The translations under genes and the position numbers were made by a program. A DNA stretch of 64,000 nt. Source: Kurthia sibirica (GTDB lineage Bacteria > Bacillota > Bacilli > Bacillales_A > Planococcaceae). Of this stretch, positions 27,533-36,376 are shown piece after piece. Position 1 is the first letter of the stretch; each line of letters begins with the position of its first letter. The notes below the pieces were generated by a model. That model was given only the letters and a program-made list of their open reading frames with translations. It was not told the origin of the DNA and did not search any database. The stretch spans positions 297,433 to 361,432 of the forward strand of contig NZ_QFVR01000001.1 in assembly GCF_003143975.1 (NCBI RefSeq). The letters run 5' to 3'.

Positions 27533-28435
27533 CTAATCAATATGTTCCGTATATTTATTGTCCTTCGTAATATGTTGCATTTTTTCAATTACTTCATCAG
27601 CAACTGGGTGATGATAAGCATCAATTGTAGAATATAGTTGAGCTTTTGTACTTGCTCCAACAATTAAACTAGCTACAGCAGGTTGAGCTAGATTAAATGT
27701 TAATGCTGCATTCAAGAGATGATGTGTGTCATGGTCAAAAGAATGGAGCAATAGTTCAAGTTCTTGTTGTGAATAGTCTAAAAAGCCATTTGTTTTTTCT
27801 AGTTTTTGCTGCCAGTTATCAGATAACAAACCTTTTGCAATTGATCCTCGTGAAATGATAGAAGCACCCTTCGATTGGATAAATTCAAACCATTCCTCTG
27901 GTCGACGGTCTAAAGCGCTATATTGCATCATCACAGATACTGGACGACCAACTGTTAAAAATTCTTTAATAACATTCGGGCGAATGGAAGAAATACCATA
28001 GTTTCGAATGGTCCCTTCACGTTTTAATTCTTCAAAAGCATCCGTTATTTCATCGAAATTATCTGCAGTTGTCCCACCATGCAATTGATATAAATCTAAA
28101 TAATCGGTACCTAGGCGCATAAGACTTTTTTTAACACCTTCTTTAATATGCACTTTTGAAGCATCCCAACGCCAAGTATCTTCATCCTCATTCCAAACAT
28201 TCCCGACCTTGGTCGCTAGATAAATAGAGGATCTCTTTTTACGAAGTGCATCGCCGACAATCATTTCATTTTGTCCACGATTGTATAAATCTGCTGTATC
28301 AAAAAAATTAATGCCTGAATCTACTGCGGCGTCTAGCATATATTTAGCTTCGTTCAAATCCATCGGTAAGGACATACAGCCGAATCCTAATTCAGATATA
28401 GACATATCACTCGAACCTAATTTTCTATATTTCAT
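27533..28435 (-). CDS. yqkF: Aldo/keto reductase YqkF
   Basis: A 300-residue NADPH-dependent aldo/keto reductase with the catalytic tetrad in place: Asp and Tyr in FFDTADLYNRGQNE, Lys in YLATKVG, His in YQLHGG. The cofactor loop reads LIVGASTKAQL. The start ATG 28435 follows AGGAGG. It is divergent from nudF. Physiological substrate unknown; general aldehyde reduction is likely. Confidence 0.9.
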   Translation of the reverse strand: MKYRKLGSSDMSISELGFGCMSLPMDLNEAKYMLDAAVDSGINFFDTADLYNRGQNEMIVGDALRKKRSSIYLATKVGNVWNEDEDTWRWDASKVHIKEGVKKSLMRLGTDYLDLYQLHGGTTADNFDEITDAFEELKREGTIRNYGISSIRPNVIKEFLTVGRPVSVMMQYSALDRRPEEWFEFIQSKGASIISRGSIAKGLLSDNWQQKLEKTNGFLDYSQQELELLLHSFDHDTHHLLNAALTFNLAQPAVASLIVGASTKAQLYSTIDAYHHPVADEVIEKMQHITKDNKYTEHID

Positions 28436-28515
28436 ATTTAACGCCTCCTATTACTTAATGGTACAATGAAAATTGAAAAATAACCAATTAGAACAATAAT
28501 GATGAGGTGTAGTGG

Positions 28516-29061
28516 ATGAATAAAAAGTTCGAAGAAAAAACATTGAGCAGTAAAGGAATCTACAAGGGACGCATTATTAACGTCAAAATAGATGAAGTAC
28601 AATTACCGAATGGTAAAACGTCCACTCGTGAACTAGTGGAGCATCCGGGAGCTGTTGGAATTATTCCAATTACAGCCGATAATAAATTAATCGTTGTGGA
28701 GCAATATCGTAAGCCATTAGAGCGTAGCATCGTCGAAATACCTGCTGGTAAACTAGAACCAGGTGAACTGCCTGAAGTTACGGCTGTTCGTGAGTTGGAA
28801 GAAGAAACAGGTTTTGGTGCTAATCGTTTTACCTATTTACAAACGATTGCGACATCACCGGGTTTTGCTAATGAAGTGATTCATCTATATATTGCACAAG
28901 ATTTATATGACATTGAAGAACCAGCAAGTTTAGATGAAGATGAGTTTGTTGAATTGATGGCAATTACTCTTGAAGAAGCTGAAGAAATGATTGCTGATGG
29001 ACGGATCTTTGATGCGAAAACGGTTATTGCGGTCATGTGGATGCGTCAAAATCTCAAGTAA
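28516..29061 (+). CDS. nudF: ADP-ribose pyrophosphatase (Nudix)
   Basis: A 181-residue Nudix hydrolase splitting ADP-ribose to AMP and ribose-5-phosphate. The Nudix box GKLEPGELPEVTAVRELEEE (then TGF) is complete near residue 76, preceded by the substrate region VVEQYRKPLERSIVEIPAG typical of the ADP-ribose class. The start is ATG 28516, after GAGGTG. It stands in the conserved yqkF-nudF-fur-xerD order. Confidence 0.93.
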   Translation: MNKKFEEKTLSSKGIYKGRIINVKIDEVQLPNGKTSTRELVEHPGAVGIIPITADNKLIVVEQYRKPLERSIVEIPAGKLEPGELPEVTAVRELEEETGFGANRFTYLQTIATSPGFANEVIHLYIAQDLYDIEEPASLDEDEFVELMAITLEEAEEMIADGRIFDAKTVIAVMWMRQNLK

Positions 29062-29164
29062 ATAGAAAATAAAACAATTATTTAGTAGTAAATAGTTTTC
29101 TTTTTGAGAAAAGTTCTATAATATTGGTGCTAGAGTGAGTTAAGATAGTATTCTCATTGTTTAT

Positions 29165-29243
29165 TAAGAATTATTCTAGATAGATAATGATTCTAGTTAA
29201 ATTCCACTATTTGTTGTCATTCGATTCAATCGTTTGGTATAAT
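29165..29243 (+). promoter_or_regulatory. fur promoter with candidate PerR box
   Basis: TTGTCA (29214-29219) and TATAAT (29238-29243) are 18 bases apart. Upstream, TAAGAATTATTCTAG (29165-29179) is a palindrome matching 10 of 14 defined positions of the PerR box; B. subtilis fur is PerR-controlled. A partial Fur-like GATAATGATTC follows at 29183. Confidence 0.55.
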
Positions 29244-29268
29244 GTGAATAGTTTAGGAGGGCGTCATT

Positions 29269-29742
29269 ATGGAGAGCCGAATAGATCGTATAAAAAAACA
29301 ATTGCATGGTGCAAGCTATAAACTGACGCCACAGCGCGAGGCGACAGTACGTGTACTATTAGAAAATGAAGAGGACCATCTGAGTGCCGAAGATGTTTAC
29401 TTACTTGTAAAAGAAAAGGCACCTGAAATTGGTTTAGCTACTGTCTACAGAACGCTAGAATTATTAACGGAACTAAAAGTTGTCGATAAAATCAATTTCG
29501 GTGACGGTGTTTCACGCTATGATTTACGCCAAGAAGGCGCGGCACATTTCCATCATCACCTTGTCTGTATTGAGTGTGGTGCAGTGGATGAAATTCAAGA
29601 AGATTTACTTGAAGACGTCGAAGCGGTTGTGGAAAAACGCTGGAACTTTATTGTGAAGGATCATCGCTTAACATTCCACGGTATTTGTTGGAGATGTACT
29701 TCTAAAAAAGAGGATACATCATCCGATAGTAATGATCAATAA
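29269..29742 (+). CDS. fur: Ferric uptake regulator Fur
   Basis: A 157-residue iron-dependent repressor. The DNA-binding domain (YKLTPQREATVRVLLEN, then IGLATVYRTLELL) precedes the dimerisation domain. Metal-site motifs HFHHHLVCIECG and CWRC near the C-terminus give the structural zinc cysteines. The DNA-recognition helix is Fur-like rather than PerR- or Zur-like, and the place before xerD is the B. subtilis fur position. It would control the siderophore transporter at the start of this window among others. The ATG at 29269 follows AGGAGG. Confidence 0.92.
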   Translation: MESRIDRIKKQLHGASYKLTPQREATVRVLLENEEDHLSAEDVYLLVKEKAPEIGLATVYRTLELLTELKVVDKINFGDGVSRYDLRQEGAAHFHHHLVCIECGAVDEIQEDLLEDVEAVVEKRWNFIVKDHRLTFHGICWRCTSKKEDTSSDSNDQ

Positions 29743-29764
29743 GCAATAGAAGAACAGCATAAAC

Positions 29765-29807
29765 ATAAAAATCGACAAACTCTACTCATTAGATTTTGTC
29801 GATTTTT
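29765..29807 (+). terminator. fur terminator
   Basis: AAATCGACAAA (29769-29779) pairs with TTTGTCGATTT (29795-29805), followed by T's. Confidence 0.85.
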
Positions 29808-29835
29808 TTATATTCATACATAAAGAGGTGGGCAT

Positions 29836-30741
29836 ATGGAAAAAACAATCATAGATGCGTTAGAGGAATATATTCATTTTTTACGTGTGGAAAGACAGTT
29901 ATCTGATAATACATTACAGTCCTATAAAAATGATATAAATGCTTATTTTCAGTCAGTGTTTAATAAGCAACAACTGGAGTCATTTGATGATATTGACCGC
30001 TACCATATTATCAATCATTTGAAAGAATTACAGTCTGAAGGTAAAACGGCACGAACGAGTTCACGCCATATTTCTTCTATTCGTTCTTTTCATCAGTTCT
30101 TACTACGGGAAAAACGCTGTGTAAATGATCCGACTGTTCATTTGGAATTACCTAAAATCGAACAAAAATTACCAGTGATTTTGTCGATAGAAGAGGTTGA
30201 TCGTCTATTGCAGATACCAAATACACAAAAGGCCGCCGGTAAAAGAGACCGTGCCATGCTTGAACTATTGTATGCTACGGGCATGCGCATAAGTGAATGC
30301 ATTGATTTGAATCGCGATGATATTCACTTAGCAATGGGCTTTGTACGCGTCTTTGGTAAAGGTGGTAAGGAGCGAATTGTACCACTTGGAGGCGCAGCAA
30401 TTGAGGCTTGTACTATTTACTTGAATCAAGGCCGCAGTATCTTAGAGAAGCCACAATATCGCGATGAAGCGTTATTTTTGAATCAGAGAGGGAAAAGACT
30501 AACGAGACAAGGTGTTTGGAAGCTTCTAAAGGCATATGCGGTCGCTGCTGGCCTTCGAATAGATATGACACCACATATACTCAGACACTCATTTGCGACG
30601 CATCTCGTGGAAAATGGTGCGGATTTACGTGCAGTACAAGAATTATTAGGTCATGCAGATATTTCTACAACGCAAATTTACACCTATGTAAGTAAAAAGA
30701 GATTATCTGAAGTGTATAAGCAATTTCATCCACGCGCATAA
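29836..30741 (+). CDS. xerD: Site-specific tyrosine recombinase XerD
   Basis: A 301-residue tyrosine recombinase that resolves chromosome dimers at dif with its partner XerC. The SAM-like N-terminal domain (VERQLSDNTLQSYKNDINAY) is followed by the catalytic domain with Arg151 in YATGMRIS, Lys in VFGKGGKER, HILRHSFATH (His, Arg), the LLGHADISTTQIYTYV box with His and the nucleophilic Tyr. The start is ATG 29836 after GAGGTG. The fur-xerD-deoB order is the one seen in Bacillus. Confidence 0.95.
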   Translation: MEKTIIDALEEYIHFLRVERQLSDNTLQSYKNDINAYFQSVFNKQQLESFDDIDRYHIINHLKELQSEGKTARTSSRHISSIRSFHQFLLREKRCVNDPTVHLELPKIEQKLPVILSIEEVDRLLQIPNTQKAAGKRDRAMLELLYATGMRISECIDLNRDDIHLAMGFVRVFGKGGKERIVPLGGAAIEACTIYLNQGRSILEKPQYRDEALFLNQRGKRLTRQGVWKLLKAYAVAAGLRIDMTPHILRHSFATHLVENGADLRAVQELLGHADISTTQIYTYVSKKRLSEVYKQFHPRA

Positions 30742-30839
30742 TTCTTTTGAAAAGTCAGAGGTCTGACGTTTATTTTTCATGGAAATTTGTTACTATAGAA
30801 AAGTAGGGTAAAACGCAAGCAAATTTAGGAGGAACTCAT

Positions 30840-32036
30840 ATGACAGCATTTAAACGTATACACTTAATCGTCATGGATTCGGTCGGTATCGGTGAAGCAC
30901 CTGATGCACAACAATTTAATGATGTGGGAGCAGATACACTTGGACATATCGCAGAAAAAATGAATGGTTTAACAATGCCGAATATGGCCAAATTTGGCTA
31001 TTCAAACATTCGTCAATTAATCGGTAAAGAACCTTTGCAAGGTATTCCAACAGTAGCGCAACCAACAGCTTATTATGGTCGCATGGAAGAAGCGTCAGTC
31101 GGAAAAGATACGATGACAGGACATTGGGAGATTATGGGCTTGAACATCGATACGGCGTTCAAAGTATATCCAAATGGTTTCCCAGATGAATTACTACAAA
31201 AATTAGAAGAACTTACAGGGCGTAAAGTGCTGTGTAATAAACCAGCAAGTGGTACGCAAGTAATTGAAGACTTTGGTAAAGAACACATGGAAACAGGCGC
31301 TTTAATCATTTATACATCAGCGGATCCTGTGTTGCAAATTGCTGCACATGAGGATATTGTGCCACTAGAAGAATTATATAAAATTTGTGAGATTGCACGG
31401 GAGTTAACACAGCAACCAGAATTTTTAGTCGGTCGCGTAATTGCGCGTCCATTCTTAGGCGAACCAGGCAATTTTAAACGCACATCAAATCGTCATGACT
31501 ACGCACTCAAACCATTCGGTCGTACGGTTATGAATGAAATGAAGGATGCTGGCTTAGATGTAATTGCACTAGGGAAAATAGCGGATATTTATAATGGTGA
31601 AGGGGTTACGCAGTCCATTCGCACAAAAAATAACACAGATGGTATGGACCAACTCATCAATGTATTAAAAACAGATTTCCATGGCTTATCGTTTTTAAAT
31701 CTTGTTGATTTTGACGCAGAATATGGTCATCGACGCGATCCCATAGGATATGGTGAGGCGCTTGAAGAATACGATCGTCGTTTACCTGAAGTATTAGCGC
31801 TTCTTGGTGATGATGATCTATTGCTAATCACTGCAGACCATGGGAATGACCCGACTTTCCCAGGTACAGACCATACGCGTGAATATGTACCAATCATTGC
31901 ATATTCACCACGTTTTAAAGTAGGAGCAGCTTTATCAGACATTCAGACATTTGCAAGTTTAGGTGCTACTGTGGCAGATAATTTCAACGTGAAATTACCA
32001 CCGTTCGGTAAAAGTTTTTTACCTGAGCTAAACTAA
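30840..32036 (+). CDS. deoB: Phosphopentomutase
   Basis: A 398-residue manganese enzyme of the alkaline phosphatase superfamily interconverting (deoxy)ribose-1- and 5-phosphates. Metal and active-site motifs are visible: [11 protein letters not shown] at the N-terminus, [15 protein letters not shown] with the phosphorylated Thr, and [18 protein letters not shown] near the C-terminus. It starts at ATG 30840 after AGGAGG. With pdp downstream it forms a nucleoside salvage pair; the pupG gene that often lies between them is absent here. Confidence 0.97.
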   Translation: MTAFKRIHLIVMDSVGIGEAPDAQQFNDVGADTLGHIAEKMNGLTMPNMAKFGYSNIRQLIGKEPLQGIPTVAQPTAYYGRMEEASVGKDTMTGHWEIMGLNIDTAFKVYPNGFPDELLQKLEELTGRKVLCNKPASGTQVIEDFGKEHMETGALIIYTSADPVLQIAAHEDIVPLEELYKICEIARELTQQPEFLVGRVIARPFLGEPGNFKRTSNRHDYALKPFGRTVMNEMKDAGLDVIALGKIADIYNGEGVTQSIRTKNNTDGMDQLINVLKTDFHGLSFLNLVDFDAEYGHRRDPIGYGEALEEYDRRLPEVLALLGDDDLLLITADHGNDPTFPGTDHTREYVPIIAYSPRFKVGAALSDIQTFASLGATVADNFNVKLPPFGKSFLPELN

Positions 32037-32059
32037 TTTTTACCGATGTACTTACGGAG

Positions 32060-32097
32060 AAAGAAACGGTCATATGAAAAAGTCACCGTTTCTTTTT
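32060..32097 (+). terminator. Terminator between deoB and pdp
   Basis: GAAACGGT (32063-32070) pairs with ACCGTTTC (32085-32092), followed by T6. pdp may be read through or have its own promoter. Confidence 0.75.
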
Positions 32098-32129
32098 TCA
32101 TTCATAAAACAGTTTGAGGAGAGAATACA

Positions 32130-33443
32130 TTGAATATTTTAGACGTCATTGAAAAAAAGAAAAATAAGAAACAATTATCATCGGCAGAAATCCAGTTTTT
32201 CATCGATGGATATGTGAATGATACAATTAAAGATTATCAGGCATCTGCTTTACTAATGGCCATTCGTATTAACGGATTGGATTTTGAAGAAACATTAAAT
32301 CTAACAAAATCGATGTTGTATTCGGGCGAAGTAATTGACCTACACTCTGTTGAAGGCTATAAGGTCGATAAACACTCTACAGGTGGTATTGGTGATAAAG
32401 TTACATTAATCGTAGCACCAATCGTAGCGGCACTTGGTGTGAAGGTGGCAAAATTATCAGGACGTGGTTTAGGTATTACGGGTGGTACTTTAGATAAACT
32501 GGAAGCGATTGATGGTGTAAGTATTGATCTAACTGAACAGCAATTTATCGACCAAGTAAACACAATTGGTTTCGCTATTGCCGGACAAACACAAAATTTA
32601 GTACCAGCAGATAAAAAACTATATGCTTTGCGTGATGTAACCGGTACTGTCGATTCACTCCCATTAATCGCTAGTTCTATTATGAGTAAAAAATTAGCTT
32701 CTGGTGCAGATGGTATGGTCATCGATGTGAAATATGGTTCTGGCGCATTTTGCAAAACGATGGAAGTCGCACAAGAATTAGCTGAAATTATGATTAAAAT
32801 TGCAGAAGGGTTCGATAAATCAATCGTAACGGTTTTATCATCGATGAACAATCCTCTAGGACGTACAGTCGGTAATAAAAACGAAGTAAAAGAAGCCTAT
32901 GATTTATTGCTTGACCCGGATCATGCAGATGAGAATCTTTTAAATACGATCGTTGAAGTTTCTACCTATATGTACGAGGTAGCTTCGAAAAATAGTCATG
33001 AGCATTCAAAACAAGCTGTGTTGGATGTCCTGCACTCGAATCTACCTGTAGAAAAATTCGAGGCGATGATTCATGCACAGCGCTTATCTAATGAGCAAGT
33101 TGACATCAACCTAACTTTCGAAGCGAAAAACAACATCGATATTCCAGCAACAGAGGCTGGTTATGTGAAAGCCATCGATGCAGAAACAATTGGGCATATT
33201 TCATTAGAGTTAGGTGCAGGTCGTCATACGAAAGAAGATGTACTCGATTTTAATGCAGGTGTTGAGCTCTTAAAAGTGAAAGGTGATTATGTGGAAGTTG
33301 GCGATATAATGATGAAGATTTATTCCGATTCAGCTATTGATCCATCCTTCGTTGACAAAGCGCAAAATGCTGTTGAATATTCATCTAGTCCAGTAGAAAA
33401 ACTTGACGCTAAAGTCGTTCTAAAAAGTAAAGATTTACTATAA
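32130..33443 (+). CDS. pdp: Pyrimidine-nucleoside phosphorylase
   Basis: A 437-residue enzyme splitting uridine, deoxyuridine and thymidine with phosphate. The glycosyltransferase family signature is clear: DKHSTGGIGDKVTLIVAPIV, LSGRGLGITGGTLDKLEAI, and VDVKYGSGAF-like VIDVKYGSGAFCKT. It starts at TTG 32130, 5 bases after GAGGAGAGAA. Its product (deoxy)ribose-1-phosphate is the substrate of DeoB. The stop is only 13 bp from a MITE-like repeat whose hairpin could end transcription. Confidence 0.96.
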   Translation: MNILDVIEKKKNKKQLSSAEIQFFIDGYVNDTIKDYQASALLMAIRINGLDFEETLNLTKSMLYSGEVIDLHSVEGYKVDKHSTGGIGDKVTLIVAPIVAALGVKVAKLSGRGLGITGGTLDKLEAIDGVSIDLTEQQFIDQVNTIGFAIAGQTQNLVPADKKLYALRDVTGTVDSLPLIASSIMSKKLASGADGMVIDVKYGSGAFCKTMEVAQELAEIMIKIAEGFDKSIVTVLSSMNNPLGRTVGNKNEVKEAYDLLLDPDHADENLLNTIVEVSTYMYEVASKNSHEHSKQAVLDVLHSNLPVEKFEAMIHAQRLSNEQVDINLTFEAKNNIDIPATEAGYVKAIDAETIGHISLELGAGRHTKEDVLDFNAGVELLKVKGDYVEVGDIMMKIYSDSAIDPSFVDKAQNAVEYSSSPVEKLDAKVVLKSKDLL

Positions 33444-33456
33444 TAATGAATAAGGT

Positions 33457-33668
33457 GAGAGCCTGAGACAAACGTATTTTCAACAGAAATAATCCCGTAT
33501 GATTTTTCGAAATCATACGGGATTATTCATTTTAAGCCATTTCCACTGCGAAAAACGCTTTCCACGGACATGGTTTCAAACGCCTCATCACTACGTTCTT
33601 ACGGGGTTTTCAGCTCATGCTATTCCCGCAGACGTCGTTTTCTGCGCGTTCAATTGATTTGATTATTT
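33457..33668 (+). repeat. MITE-like hairpin repeat, copy 2
   Basis: It starts GAGAGCCTGAGACAAACG, with the 15-bp hairpin at 33491-33505/33510-33524 and the module TTTCCACGGACATGG to CGTTTTCTGCGCGTTC. Same orientation as copy 1. It ends at GATTTGATTATTTG without the opposite terminal repeat. Confidence 0.85.
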
Positions 33669-33915
33669 GTAATCTTGCAGGATCATCCTCTTGTACAAGT
33701 AAGTAGTACGGGTAGTATATGACAGAGCTCATACAATAAGTGTATATCTGCCAATAGTTGATGCTGTGTTAGTAGATAAATAAATGAATTTTTCAGAAAA
33801 AAATTGAGAAAACGCTATCATTTAAAAGAATTCATTGTAGGAGAAACTTTAGTATGATAAAGTTTTTAATATAGAATATTCGGACCATTCAATCAATGGT
33901 TTCAAGTAGGGGGAA
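33669..33915. other. Intergenic stretch upstream of lysA with one cre-like site
   Basis: No reading frame and no lysine riboswitch could be recognised. AGAAAACGCTATCA (33807-33820) differs from the CcpA cre consensus TGWAANCGNTNWCA at one position. Whether it acts on lysA is unknown. Confidence 0.35.
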
Positions 33916-33921
33916 ATGATG

Positions 33922-35238
33922 ATGCATTTATATGGTACGCAAGCAATTAACGACAAAGGTAATTTAACAATTGGTGGCGTAGACACGATCACGTTGGCAA
34001 AAACATATGGTACACCACAATTTGTGTATGATTTAGCGTTATTTAGAGAGCGTGCACGTGGATTTATTGATGCTTTTGCACAACAAGATGTCAAAGCACA
34101 AGTGGCGTATGCTTCAAAAGCATTCTCAGCAGTTGCTATTTATCAAGTAGCCGCGCAAGAAAATCTCTCAGTGGACGTTGTATCAGGTGGCGAATTACAT
34201 ACGGCATTACAAGCTGGTTTTCCAAGTGAACGTATCCATTTCCATGGTAACAATAAATCGATTGAAGAATTGCATCAAGCATTTGATGCTAAAATTGGCT
34301 GTATCGTAATTGATAATTTTTATGAAATTGAATTACTAAAAGAGATTGCTGCTGAAAAGCAACAGAAAATGGCTGTTTTAATTCGTGTAACACCTGGCGT
34401 TGAAGCACATACACATGATTTTATTACGACGGGGCAAGCGGATTCGAAATTTGGTTTTGATTTGAGCAACGGCCAAGCCGATCAAGCATTCGAACGTTTA
34501 TATAAGGAAGAACTACTGCAATTTAAAGGGATGCATTGCCATATTGGCTCTCAAATCTTTGAAACAGAAGCTTTTAGTTTAGCTGCACGTAAAGTAGTTG
34601 ATAAAATGGCTGTTTGGGAAAAAGAAACGGGCTTTAAAGCATCAGTACTTAATCTTGGTGGCGGTTTTGGGATTCGTTATACAGCGGAAGATTCTCCCCT
34701 AGAGCCAGCCGTTTATGTCGCAGATATGATTAAGGCCGTGAAAAAAGAAGCCGCTGATTTTGGGATTGAGTTGCCTGAAATTTGGATTGAGCCAGGTCGT
34801 TCATTAGTCGGTGATGCAGGCACGACATTGTATACGGTTGGTTCGAGTAAAGAAGTGCCAAAGGTTCGTAATTACATCGCAATCGATGGAGGGATGAGCG
34901 ACAATATTCGCCCAGCGCTTTACGATGCAAAATATGAAGCTGTAATTGCCAATAAAATGACACAATCCAATGAAATAACCTATACAATCGCTGGTAAATT
35001 ATGTGAATCAGGTGATAAGATTATCGAGGACATCACTTTACCTAAAGCGGAGGTCGGTGATACAATAGCAACTTTTTGTACAGGTGCCTACGGTTATTCC
35101 ATGGCGAGCAACTACAATCGAATTGCACGTCCAGCAGTGGTATTTGTTGAGGATGGTCAACATCAGTTAGTCGTAAGAAGAGAAACTTTGGAGGACTTAG
35201 TGAAGTTGGATCTACCATTTACTCTTGGAGAGGGGTAA
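33922..35238 (+). CDS. lysA: Diaminopimelate decarboxylase
   Basis: A 438-residue PLP enzyme making L-lysine from meso-diaminopimelate. The Schiff-base Lys lies in VAYASKAFSA; the glycine loop is VLNLGGGFGIRY; the substrate-side motifs are WIEPGRSLVGDAG and CESGDKI. Three in-frame ATGs occur at 33916-33924; I chose 33922, 8 bases after AGGGGG, giving the family-like N-terminus MHLYGT. The sporulation gene cluster that precedes lysA in spore formers is not here. Confidence 0.96.
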   Translation: MHLYGTQAINDKGNLTIGGVDTITLAKTYGTPQFVYDLALFRERARGFIDAFAQQDVKAQVAYASKAFSAVAIYQVAAQENLSVDVVSGGELHTALQAGFPSERIHFHGNNKSIEELHQAFDAKIGCIVIDNFYEIELLKEIAAEKQQKMAVLIRVTPGVEAHTHDFITTGQADSKFGFDLSNGQADQAFERLYKEELLQFKGMHCHIGSQIFETEAFSLAARKVVDKMAVWEKETGFKASVLNLGGGFGIRYTAEDSPLEPAVYVADMIKAVKKEAADFGIELPEIWIEPGRSLVGDAGTTLYTVGSSKEVPKVRNYIAIDGGMSDNIRPALYDAKYEAVIANKMTQSNEITYTIAGKLCESGDKIIEDITLPKAEVGDTIATFCTGAYGYSMASNYNRIARPAVVFVEDGQHQLVVRRETLEDLVKLDLPFTLGEG

Positions 35239-35242
35239 TTCT

Positions 35243-35344
35243 TTGAGAAAAAATAATATTCTATTGTTAGTATTCATTTTGATAATCGGTGTGATGTGGG
35301 GTTTAGTCTATTGGTTTTACATTGTACCTTATGGTAAAAAATAG
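35243..35344 (+). CDS. 33-residue single-span membrane peptide
   Basis: A short frame starting at TTG 35243, 8 bases after AGAGGGG (35229-35235), just 4 bp after the lysA stop. The peptide has two positive residues at the front (MRKNN), then a hydrophobic span ILLLVFILIIGVMWGLVYW and a short tail FYIVPYGKK. The binding site, topology signals and coupling to lysA make it a credible small protein. I do not recognise its family. Confidence 0.6.
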   Translation: MRKNNILLLVFILIIGVMWGLVYWFYIVPYGKK

Positions 35345-35425
35345 GGAAATGAGTTGCGTTGAAAACTATTTTCGTGTAGTATAGCCAAGTATAGTTCAAG
35401 GTAAAAAAAAGAGGGATCAATATAT

Positions 35426-35797
35426 ATGCTAAATCGTTACAGAAAATCATACGAAAAAATTGCTATGGGGTTACTATCCTTTATGCCGCAAGAAAAAGAC
35501 CTAAAGGTGCTTCAGGAAACAATTCGAAAGTATGACTCTGATGCCAACTGGGAGCTTTATCTTTATAAAAAAGATGATGACTATATCGGCCTTATTGGTT
35601 TTGAAAAGCAAGAACAACAATGGATTGTAAGGCATATTTCTGTAGACCCGTCCCATCGTAGAGAAGGTCTGGGTAAATTAATGGTCCAACAATTAGCAGA
35701 GCTTGATGTAACCATTCAAATCAAGCCATGTGAAGTGACTGAACCATTTATTGAAAAATGTCTCAATGCAAAAGAAGAAGCAGACATGCATGTTTAA
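35426..35797 (+). CDS. ribT: GNAT-family acetyltransferase RibT
   Basis: A 123-residue single-domain GNAT protein. The N-terminus LNRYRKSYEKIAMGLLSFMP and the acetyl-CoA loop ISVDPSHRREGLGKLM match the RibT pattern known from the end of the Bacillus riboflavin operon. Here it stands alone, with no ribDEAH genes beside it. It starts at ATG 35426 after GAGGGA. Its stop overlaps the convergent DUF309 gene by 4 bp. The acetylated substrate is unknown. Confidence 0.88.
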   Translation: MLNRYRKSYEKIAMGLLSFMPQEKDLKVLQETIRKYDSDANWELYLYKKDDDYIGLIGFEKQEQQWIVRHISVDPSHRREGLGKLMVQQLAELDVTIQIKPCEVTEPFIEKCLNAKEEADMHV

Positions 35798-36321
35798 TGT
35801 CTGCTTCTTTTGGCGTTTATTGACTGTCTTTGTAATAATGCTTGCTGACGACTTAAGATAATTTCACTGCGGTCTCGTTGCGTATGTTTATTCATTAGAT
35901 AGTGTGCATCATACGGTATTTGATTGGCGATATTTGCTAATACGAGCTGTTGTAGTGGAACATCAGTAATGATTATTTTAAAGGCTTCAAATGGTTGCTG
36001 TTGTGCGACAGCTTCAATCGTCTGCGCATAATGTAGCATTAAAGAAGAGTAGTCGAGCGCTGCTACAAAAGGACTGGTACTGGAAGCTTGCAGAGTAGCG
36101 TACCCTTTCTTTAAAATAGTAGTAGCACCTTTGTTATTTCCTCGACGCCAATGATACAAGCCAGTCGCTAACTGGATATAACCGGTTAATGGATGTTTGC
36201 GTTCTCCTGGAGCAATGTCTTTCCAATATTCTTCTAGTTCTTCATGGCACTCAAAATAGTCTTGATTGCCATTGAAATAACCAAGGAATGAAATGAATGA
36301 TGGATGATACATAGGGTGCAT
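35794..36321 (-). CDS. ypuF: DUF309 protein YpuF
   Basis: A 175-residue helical DUF309 protein. The signature is YFNGNQDYFECHEELEEYWK (about residues 16-35), followed by GYIQLATGLYHWRRGN and GATTILKKGYATL. I chose ATG 36321, 6 bases after AAAGGTG on the minus strand; a GTG at 36330 would lie in the binding site. It is divergent from scpA as in B. subtilis ypuF-scpA. Function unknown. Confidence 0.85.
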   Translation of the reverse strand: MHPMYHPSFISFLGYFNGNQDYFECHEELEEYWKDIAPGERKHPLTGYIQLATGLYHWRRGNNKGATTILKKGYATLQASSTSPFVAALDYSSLMLHYAQTIEAVAQQQPFEAFKIIITDVPLQQLVLANIANQIPYDAHYLMNKHTQRDRSEIILSRQQALLQRQSINAKRSRH

Positions 36322-36376
36322 TTTATTCACCTTTCCTCTATACTAAATTTGATACGAATGTCAGGTGGTTAATAGG

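Noticed and set aside
30805..30830. A cre site before deoB (GTAAAACGCAAGCA)
   Set aside because: At least four mismatches to the consensus.
33669..33915. A lysine riboswitch in front of lysA
   Set aside because: None of the conserved L-box core segments could be found.
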